Assembly (NCBI GenBank): GCA_034667245.1
Contig: JAXDKI010000357.1
Coordinates: 1-6,136, forward strand
Length of the DNA: 6,136 nucleotides
DNA from: DATBFX01 sp034667245
GTDB lineage: Bacteria; Chloroflexota; Chloroflexia; Thermomicrobiales; UBA6265
Reading direction: 5' to 3'
The translations under genes and the position numbers were made by a program. Below the pieces are notes generated by a model that worked only from the letters and a program-made list of their open reading frames with translations, was not told where the DNA came from and searched no databases. This document shows positions 1 to 4,807 of this stretch, one piece after another (position 1 is the first letter of the stretch; the number at the start of each line of letters is the position of its first letter).

Positions 1-448
1 CCATGCCGTCCGCGATCACGATCTTGCCGGCGACGTCCAGGCCCGTGAAGTCGAGACCGTACGACCAATCGTCCGCGACATCCTCCCGAATCTTCGGCGG
101 CACGTAGACCAATTCCCCGGCCAGTTCGCGCCCGTCGGTCGAGACCGACATCGCGGTCGTCTTCGCGCGGAAGCTCTTCCCGTTCGCGCCGTTGACCCGG
201 ACCGTCGCCTCCAACGGGATCGAGATGAAGCAGACCGGCTCATGGAGCTGGTAAGGCACTCCCCAGGAGCTGAGCTGCGCGATCAGATCGTCGACCGCCT
301 CCCTCTCCTCGCGCGAGCCTGACAATCGAACGAGGTTCGCAAATCGCTCGATCGTTGGCCAAGGCGCGTCGAGCGAGATACTGTCCAGGATGTCCCGTTC
401 GACAGCTTGATCGCTCCAGCTCGTAAGCCTTGTTGCCGTATCGGTCAT
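1..448 (-). CDS. M28-type zinc aminopeptidase with PA-domain segment, N-terminal part only (3' end off the left edge)
   Basis: An open frame of 149 codons starts at the ATG at 448-446 and runs off the left edge without a stop. The protein starts MTDTATRLTSWSDQ and has no signal peptide or membrane segment, so a cytoplasmic location is inferred. Residues ~35-65 have the layout typical of M28 peptidase N-termini: a helix ending RLSGSREERE, then a helix through LIAQLSSWGV and a YQLHE strand (compare the family's R-x-x-GS...ER...L..WG pattern). Residues ~110-149 look like the start of a protease-associated (PA) insert: GELVYVPP, then GLDVAGKIVIADG. The metal-binding residues of M28 enzymes lie further downstream and cannot be seen, so catalytic integrity is unknown. 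It lies 93 nt after the ATPase stop on the same strand, which suggests co-transcription and a role in hydrolysing imported peptides. The family call is from remembered motif layout, not a search; another PA-domain peptidase is possible. Confidence 0.72.
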   Translation of the reverse strand, partial: MTDTATRLTSWSDQAVERDILDSISLDAPWPTIERFANLVRLSGSREEREAVDDLIAQLSSWGVPYQLHEPVCFISIPLEATVRVNGANGKSFRAKTTAMSVSTDGRELAGELVYVPPKIREDVADDWSYGLDFTGLDVAGKIVIADGM

Positions 449-541
449 GCTCTCCCCCTGATAAGCGGCGCGCGGCGCCACCTCGAATCACCCCTCCGTC
501 GTCTGACTCGTTTCCGCCCCTCGAACCTCTCTCGAATCACC
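449..541 (-). other. 93-nt gap between ATPase F and peptidase genes
   Basis: The gap holds a small GC hairpin (GGCGC, GCG loop, GCGCC at 467-479) and two copies of the 10-mer ctcgaatcac (482-491 and 531-540, given on the plus strand), with a related TTCGA word between them. No T-run follows the hairpin in the direction of transcription, so an intrinsic terminator is not supported. No convincing -35/-10 pair was seen. The simplest reading is a short intra-operon spacer, though a weak internal promoter cannot be excluded. Confidence 0.4.
452..459 (-). promoter_or_regulatory. Ribosome binding site of the peptidase gene
   Basis: On the minus strand the bases AGGGGGAG end 3 nt before the ATG at 448-446; counted from the AGGGG part the spacing is about 6 nt. 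It is the purine-rich stretch that decides this start and supports the frame being a real gene. Confidence 0.6.
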
Positions 542-1591
542 TCAATCAGCCGCCTCGCCGACCGCTTCGCCACCGCCATGCAGGTAACAGCGGACTGTCA
601 CCCCTTCGATCCCGACCGGTGGCGGCATGCGAGTCGGGCAGATGTCCATGACGTAGGGGCAGCGCGGGTGGAAGGGGCAGCCGCTCGGGAGGTCGATCGC
701 GCTGGGGATGCCGCCCTTGATCGGGATCGTCTTCTCCGGCCGGTTCGGTTCCGGGATCGGGATGGTGGCGATCAGGGCGCGGGTGTACGGGTGCTGCGGC
801 TGACCGATGATCTGCCGGGTCGGACCCATCTCGACGACGCGCCCGAGGTACATGATCGCGGTCGTGTCGCAGAGATACTGGATGAGGGAGAGGTCGTGCG
901 AGATGTAGATGACCGTCAGGTTGCGCCGCTTGCTCAGCTCCTTCAGCGTGTTCAGGATCCCGGCCCGGACCGAGACGTCGAGCATCGAGACCGGCTCGTC
1001 CGCGACCAGGAAGTCGGGATCGAGGACCAACGCCCGCGCCAGGACGACCCGCTGCAGCTGACCGCCCGAGAGCTGGTGGGGATACTTCTGGAAGAAGGAC
1101 TCTGCCGGGCGGAGGTGGACATCCTCCAGCGCCTGCCGGACCCGCTCGGTCCGCTCGGCCGTGTCACCCATGCCATGGATGATCAGTGGTTCCGAGACGG
1201 CGCGCAGAATCGTGAAGCGCGGGCTGAACGACTCGTACGGGTTCTGGAACATCAACTGCGCCCGCCGCCGGAACGCCTTCAGCTCCGCACCCTTGAGCGT
1301 TGTCAGGTCTTTCCCATCGATCGTGATCGACCCACTCGTCGGTTCGTAGAGCTTGAGCAGCAGCTTCGCCGTCGTCGTCTTGCCGCACCCACTCTCGCCG
1401 GCGATCCCGACGATCTCGCCCCGCTTGATGTCGAAGGAAACCCCGTTCACCGCCCGGACCGCGCCCCGGTGCCCCGCCAGACCGGAGAGCAGCCCTCCGC
1501 CGAGCGGAAAGTGCTTGACCAGATCGCGAACCTGGATCAGGGGCGGTTCGGACGACCCCGACAGATCGGCACTCATCATTTGATCGCTCAC
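542..1591 (-). CDS. dppF: Peptide ABC importer ATPase, DppF/OppF type
   Basis: This is a cytoplasmic ATP-hydrolysing subunit of a peptide/nickel-class ABC importer, 349 residues from the GTG at 1591 (usual length ~320-350). Motifs in order: Walker A GESGCGKTTT (65-74), Q-loop glutamine in MFQNPYESFSPR (Q116), signature LSGGQLQR (174-181), Walker B FLVADEP (194-200), D-loop SMLDVS and switch histidine in ISHD (H232). The C-terminal extension typical of Opp/Dpp ATPases follows (HPYTRAL, then GCPFHPRCPYVMDIC), with four cysteines at 305, 311, 318 and 335. The GTG overlaps the stop of the upstream ATPase as GTGA, which suggests translational coupling. ATGs at 1579 and 1576 are alternative starts without a clear ribosome binding site. 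The frame extends upstream to 1756, but that part lies inside the neighbouring gene and has no ABC similarity. The pairing with the preceding ATPase supports the F-type role; substrate cannot be told from this subunit. The symbol is by class, not proven orthology. Confidence 0.94.
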   Translation of the reverse strand: MSDQMMSADLSGSSEPPLIQVRDLVKHFPLGGGLLSGLAGHRGAVRAVNGVSFDIKRGEIVGIAGESGCGKTTTAKLLLKLYEPTSGSITIDGKDLTTLKGAELKAFRRRAQLMFQNPYESFSPRFTILRAVSEPLIIHGMGDTAERTERVRQALEDVHLRPAESFFQKYPHQLSGGQLQRVVLARALVLDPDFLVADEPVSMLDVSVRAGILNTLKELSKRRNLTVIYISHDLSLIQYLCDTTAIMYLGRVVEMGPTRQIIGQPQHPYTRALIATIPIPEPNRPEKTIPIKGGIPSAIDLPSGCPFHPRCPYVMDICPTRMPPPVGIEGVTVRCYLHGGGEAVGEAAD

Positions 1592-2655
1592 GCGCCCAGC
1601 TGCCACGTCTCGGCCTCCTTTGCCTTCGCGCGCAGCTGATCGACCTCCCGCCAGCGATGGCAAGCCGCTTGGTGGCCGGGCGCGACCTCGATCAGCGGCG
1701 GCTCCTCGTGGAAACACCGCTCGATCGCGAACGGACAGCGGGTGTTGAACCGGCATCCTTTCGGCGGTTCGACCAGATCGGGCGGGTAACCTTCGATCGA
1801 GATCAACGCCTGGTCGGGGTTCGCCAGGTTCGGAAAGGCGTTTTGCAGGCCCAAGGTGTACGGGTGATAGGGGTCGTGGAAGAAATCCTCGACCGTCGCC
1901 AGCTCCATGATCTTCCCGGCATACATCACCGCGACCTCGTCGCAGGTCTCGGCGACGACCGAGATGTCGTGGGTGATCATGATCACCGAGAGCTGCAGCC
2001 GCCCCTGGAGTTCGCGGAACGTCTTGAGCACCTGATGTTGGACGATCACGTCGAGCGCCGTCACCGGTTCGTCGGCGATCACGATGTCCGGGTTGAGGGC
2101 GAGCGCCATCGCGATCACCGCCCGCTGCCGCATCCCCCCGGAGAACTCGTGCGGATAGTTGTCGAGACGGTCCGCGGAGAGCCCGACCAGCGCGAAGAGT
2201 TCCTCCGCCCGCTCCCGCGCCTCACGTCGGCCCATCTCGCCGCGGGTGACCAGGACCTCCATCACCTGCTTGCCGACCCGATAGACGGGATCGAGCGAGT
2301 CCATCGAGGCCTGCGGCACCATGCTGATCTCGCGCCAGCGCAGCCGGCGCATCTCCGCATCCTTGACGCGGACCAGGTCGCGCCCTTTGAAGCGAATCTC
2401 GCCGCCGGAGATGTGTCCGTTGCGCGGGAGTACCCGCAGCAGCGCCCGCCCGGTCGTCGTCTTGCCGCAGCCGCTCTCGCCGATCAGCCCGAGGTGTCGC
2501 CCCGGTTTCAGCGAAAACGAGATCCCGTCGACAGCCTTCATCACGCCGCGCCGGGTGTTGTAGTGGACCTCCAGATTCTCGACTTCGAGGAGCGGCACCG
2601 AATCTTGATGCGCGACTGCGGACGCCTTGTTGGTGATCGCCTGGGTAGGTGACAT
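1588..2655 (-). CDS. dppD: Peptide ABC importer ATPase, DppD/OppD type
   Basis: This is the first of the two ATPases, 355 residues and predicted cytoplasmic. Motifs in order: Walker A GESGCGKTTT (59-68), Q-loop glutamine in MVPQASMDSLDP (Q115), signature FSGGMRQR (171-178), Walker B IVIADEP (191-197), D-loop TALDV (199-203) and switch histidine in ITHD (H229). The C-terminal oligopeptide-transporter extension is present (HPYTLGL, then GCRFNTRCPFAIERC), with cysteines at 301, 307, 314 and 332. Four cysteines at this place are known in some DppD/OppD proteins to bind an iron-sulfur cluster; here that is inference. The ATG at 2655 lies 7 nt after the DppC stop. Its best purine stretch, GGGAG, is 13 nt upstream, which is rather far, so translation may depend on coupling to the permease gene. 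The first ~22 residues before the ABC fold are poorly conserved in type, so the exact start is less certain than the gene. Confidence 0.94.
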   Translation of the reverse strand: MSPTQAITNKASAVAHQDSVPLLEVENLEVHYNTRRGVMKAVDGISFSLKPGRHLGLIGESGCGKTTTGRALLRVLPRNGHISGGEIRFKGRDLVRVKDAEMRRLRWREISMVPQASMDSLDPVYRVGKQVMEVLVTRGEMGRREARERAEELFALVGLSADRLDNYPHEFSGGMRQRAVIAMALALNPDIVIADEPVTALDVIVQHQVLKTFRELQGRLQLSVIMITHDISVVAETCDEVAVMYAGKIMELATVEDFFHDPYHPYTLGLQNAFPNLANPDQALISIEGYPPDLVEPPKGCRFNTRCPFAIERCFHEEPPLIEVAPGHQAACHRWREVDQLRAKAKEAETWQLGA

Positions 2656-2662
2656 AACGGAT

Positions 2663-3592
2663 TTACCGCTCCCGCAGGCGCGGGAAGAGGAGCTCTTCCG
2701 TTCCCCGCCCGATGAAGAAGCCCGCCATCACCGTCAGCATGATGCAGATGCCGGGCGGCACGAACCAGTAGTAGGCACCCCGCGCCAGTGCCTGGCTGAC
2801 GTAGGCGTCCTGGAGCATGAAGCCCCAGCTGACGACGTTGGGATCACCGAGACCGAGGAAACTGACCGCCGCCTCCGTCAAGATCGCCCAACCGACGGCA
2901 AGGGTGCCGTAGAGGAGCGACAGGGATAGGATGTTCGGCGCGATGTAGACGAACATCGTCCGCCAGGAGCTGGCCCCCGCAATTTGGGCAGCCTGAACAT
3001 AGGATCGCTGCCGGAGCGTCAGCACCTGACTCCGAATCACCCGCGCCGTGTCGCACCAGAGCAGGATCGCCATCGCCAGCACGATGTTCCAGATGCTCGG
3101 CCGGAGAAACGCGACCAGTACGATCACGAACGGCAGGAAGGGGATCCCGAAGGCGACATCGGTGATCCGCATCAGAATCGTATCGATCCAGCCCCCGAAG
3201 TACCCGGCGATCAGTCCGACGATCGTGCCGATGAAGACGACGAAGAACGCCGCCGTGAACCCGACCAGCAGGGCCGGTCGGGCACCGTAGATCAACTGGG
3301 AAAAGATGTCTCGACCGATGTTCGTCGTTCCGAGTAGGAACCGGCCGCTCGGCTCCTGGTTGGTCAGCCAGAGGCCATCCTCTTCCATGACCGCCAGCGG
3401 GTCGTGGGGTGCCAGTAGAGGCGCCAGGACCGCCACGAGGGCGATCACCGCGTAGATGATGACCCCGGTCATCGCGAACCGGTCGCGCCGGAGCATGTCG
3501 AGGAACGGCGCGATTGGCCGAACCAGACGCTCCCCCCGCCCCGGAACCGTCGGCCGGACCGTGATCTCGGTGCCCTGAATGACGTTGGCCAT
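2663..3592 (-). CDS. dppC: Peptide ABC importer inner-membrane permease, DppC/OppC type
   Basis: This is the second channel-forming subunit, 309 residues. A cytoplasmic N-terminus (1-40) is followed by a membrane segment around 42-61 and the DppC hallmark FLLGTTNIGRDIFSQLIYGA (85-104; classical form LGTD.LGRD..SR..YG). Further hydrophobic segments lie near 108-130, 150-180, 222-245 and 278-295. The EAA-type loop that docks the ATPase is YVQAAQIAGASSWRTMFVYI (198-217), and EAAVSFLGLG (240-249) is also typical. The ATG at 3592 is preferred because GGGAGG (3605-3600) stands 7 nt before it, and the ATG overlaps the DppB stop by one base. A GTG three bases upstream (3595) is possible but leaves only 4 nt to the ribosome binding site. 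Length and motifs are normal for the family, and nothing looks broken. It acts in the cytoplasmic membrane with the neighbouring DppB. Confidence 0.94.
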   Translation of the reverse strand: MANVIQGTEITVRPTVPGRGERLVRPIAPFLDMLRRDRFAMTGVIIYAVIALVAVLAPLLAPHDPLAVMEEDGLWLTNQEPSGRFLLGTTNIGRDIFSQLIYGARPALLVGFTAAFFVVFIGTIVGLIAGYFGGWIDTILMRITDVAFGIPFLPFVIVLVAFLRPSIWNIVLAMAILLWCDTARVIRSQVLTLRQRSYVQAAQIAGASSWRTMFVYIAPNILSLSLLYGTLAVGWAILTEAAVSFLGLGDPNVVSWGFMLQDAYVSQALARGAYYWFVPPGICIMLTVMAGFFIGRGTEELLFPRLRER

Positions 3593-4590
3593 CACCCGGC
3601 CTCCCGTCGCGAGGTGCCGACGCGCGGATCGAGCATGCTGTAGAGGACGTCGGCAAAGAAGTTCATCGAGATGATGACGAACGCGATCAGGAGAAAGGCG
3701 CCCTGCGCCAGCGGGTAGTCGTGCTGCTGCACCGCCCGCACCAGCAGCCGGCCGATGCCGGGCCAGCTGAAGACCGTCTCGATGATCACGTTCCCGCCGA
3801 TTGCATACCCGATCCCGATCGTCAACGCCGTCACCAAGGGCAACAGCGCGTTGCGCGCGGCATGGGCAAGCATGATCCGGCGCTCGGTCAGCCCCTTCAT
3901 ACGCGACATAACGACGAAGTCCTCGTCGAGCACTTCGAGCATGTTACTCCGCATCAAGAGCAGGGGGAGTCCTTGCAGATAGATCGCCAGCGTCGCCGCC
4001 GGCAGGATCAGGTGTCGCCAGAAGTCACCGGACGCGATCTGCTCGAAGACGTTGTCGTAGATCACCCCCGGCTTGCTGATTCCGGAGGCCGGAAACCAGC
4101 CGCGACCGAACGAAAAGAAGGAGAGGACGAGCATCCCGACGAAGAACTCCGGCGCCGCCCGCGTCATCAGCGCCAGCACGATCCCCGCCGTCTCCAACTT
4201 CGTCCCTCGCCGCCAGGCCAGGAACGCCCCTGCCACCGCGCCGAAGGCGTAGGCGACCAGGATCGCGGTCAGGGTCAACAACAACGTGTTCGGGAAGACG
4301 TCCATCAGGATCTCGAAGACAGGTCTCTTCTGGAAGAACGATCTCCCGAAATCCCCCTCGAAGAGATTCTTCAGGTAATAGACGTACTGAAGAGACATCG
4401 GCTTATCGAGACCGAAGTCCTTCTTGATCGCTTCCTCTTGCTCCTTGGTAAACGTGGGGTCGATGTACGCGGCGAGCGGACTGCCCGGCATCAGCCGGAA
4501 CATCAGGAAGAGAATGGTCACCACGACCCACATGACCAGCAGCGTCTGTGCCAATCGGCCCAGGATGTAGACGAGGCGACCCCGAAGCAT
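3592..4590 (-). CDS. dppB: Peptide ABC importer inner-membrane permease, DppB/OppB type
   Basis: This is the first channel-forming subunit, 332 residues, the usual length for DppB. It opens with the typical RLVYILGRLAQTLLVMWVVV membrane segment (residues 5-24), then the external FRLMPGSP motif (31-38) and an extracytoplasmic region with KKDFGLDKP. Hydrophobic segments follow near 103-125, 135-160, 193-213, 250-270 and 297-317. The EAA-type coupling loop is SRMKGLTERRIMLAHAARNA (229-248), and ETVFSWPGIGRLL (271-283) matches the conserved DppB motif (E.VF..PG.G.L). The ATG at 4590 has GGAGAG four bases upstream. It is the first gene after the 217-nt spacer that follows the binding-protein gene, and its stop codon overlaps the start of the DppC-type gene. 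No frame disruption or missing motif was seen. B, C, D, F gene order supports a complete importer. Confidence 0.95.
   Translation of the reverse strand: MLRGRLVYILGRLAQTLLVMWVVVTILFLMFRLMPGSPLAAYIDPTFTKEQEEAIKKDFGLDKPMSLQYVYYLKNLFEGDFGRSFFQKRPVFEILMDVFPNTLLLTLTAILVAYAFGAVAGAFLAWRRGTKLETAGIVLALMTRAAPEFFVGMLVLSFFSFGRGWFPASGISKPGVIYDNVFEQIASGDFWRHLILPAATLAIYLQGLPLLLMRSNMLEVLDEDFVVMSRMKGLTERRIMLAHAARNALLPLVTALTIGIGYAIGGNVIIETVFSWPGIGRLLVRAVQQHDYPLAQGAFLLIAFVIISMNFFADVLYSMLDPRVGTSRREAG
3600..3605 (-). promoter_or_regulatory. Ribosome binding site of the DppC-type gene
   Basis: GGGAGG on the minus strand lies inside the last codons of the DppB-type gene. Its 7-nt spacing to the ATG at 3592, against 4 nt to the GTG at 3595, is what favours the ATG start. 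Confidence 0.65.
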
Positions 4591-4594
4591 TCAA

Positions 4595-4600
4595 CTCTCC
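4595..4600 (-). promoter_or_regulatory. Ribosome binding site of the DppB-type gene
   Basis: GGAGAG on the minus strand is followed by TTGA and then the ATG at 4590. It is a good Shine-Dalgarno match, so after the repeat-bearing spacer this gene has its own initiation signal and need not rely on coupling to the distant binding-protein gene. Confidence 0.65.
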
Positions 4601-4612
4601 ACGCAGGTCCGT

Positions 4613-4746
4613 CATTCCGAGCCTGCCGAGGAATCTCTCTCCGACTCCAGGTCAGGTTTCAGCTGTCGGTCGACGGCGGCCAACACCTTGTGTCGGTTGA
4701 ACGGTTTCCTCTGGACGGTAAGAGATTCCTCGACAGGCTCGGAATG
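4613..4746 (+). repeat. Inverted-repeat element with 26-bp arms in the binding-protein/permease spacer
   Basis: The left arm at 4613-4638 begins CATTCCGAGCCTGCCGAGG. The right arm at 4721-4746 is its reverse complement with 25 of 26 bases matching; the one difference is a C/T in the middle of the arm. Weaker pairing continues inward on both sides to a TCCAG/CTGGA pair (4646-4650 and 4711-4715), and three GC pairs lie just outside the arms after one mismatch (4609-4611 with 4748-4750). The arms enclose 82 nt with no reading frame of note. In RNA the whole element would fold into a long stem. The arm resembles the dispersed CATTCCGAGC...GAGGAATCTC repeat that I recall from many bacterial genomes, so a small non-autonomous repeat inserted between genes is the likely nature. 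No target-site duplication could be recognised. Confidence 0.75.
4664..4704 (+). repeat. Two imperfect 13-14 nt direct repeats inside the inverted-repeat element
   Basis: TGTCGGTCGACGG (4664-4676) and TGTCGGTTGAACGG (4691-4704) differ by one substitution and one inserted base. They sit in the central part of the inverted-repeat element. The match is short and could be chance in GC-rich DNA. Confidence 0.3.
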
Positions 4747-4759
4747 CCGGGCTGTTGGT

Positions 4760-4799
4760 GGTGGGCGCTGCTCTTCACGTCACCAGAGCAGCGCCCACC
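4760..4799 (-). promoter_or_regulatory. Strong stem-loop just after the binding-protein stop codon
   Basis: A perfect 15-bp stem (4760-4774 paired with 4785-4799) with a 10-nt loop starts 8 nt after the TAA at 4810-4808. The stem begins GGTGGGCGCTGCTCT on either strand. No U-run follows in the direction of transcription, so it is not a canonical intrinsic terminator. Known parallels in binding-protein operons (for example repeat hairpins after malE) suggest that it may protect the upstream message from 3' decay or cause partial termination, so that the binding protein is made in excess over the permeases. That role is inferred; the structure is directly visible. Confidence 0.7.
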
Positions 4800-4807
4800 G
4801 CATGTAC

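Noticed and set aside
16..243. A 75-codon minus-strand frame near the left edge
   Set aside because: It is very rich in Arg and Ser and lies in a different frame from the peptidase across the same bases; a shadow.
467..479. A small GC hairpin as terminator between ATPase and peptidase
   Set aside because: Only a 5-bp stem and no T-run; likely chance in GC-rich sequence.
240..491. An 83-codon minus-strand frame overlapping the peptidase start
   Set aside because: It is out of frame with the peptidase, whose sequence has recognisable motifs and a ribosome binding site; this frame has neither.
407..1639. A 410-codon plus-strand frame opposite the DppF-type ATPase
   Set aside because: It is antisense to a gene with all ABC motifs, and its product is rich in R, D, P and Q with no recognisable domain, as expected for a shadow frame in high-GC DNA.
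1592..1756. Upstream extension of the DppF-type ATPase to 1756
   Set aside because: The extra 55 residues lie within the coding sequence of the preceding ATPase in another frame and show no conserved ABC content; the overlapping GTG at 1591 is more natural.
1657..2652. A 331-codon plus-strand frame opposite the DppD-type ATPase
   Set aside because: Same reason: an antisense shadow of a clear gene, with biased composition and no domain or ribosome binding site.
4760..4799. The stem-loop as a canonical intrinsic terminator
   Set aside because: No T-run follows on either strand, and the downstream permease genes appear to belong to the same operon.
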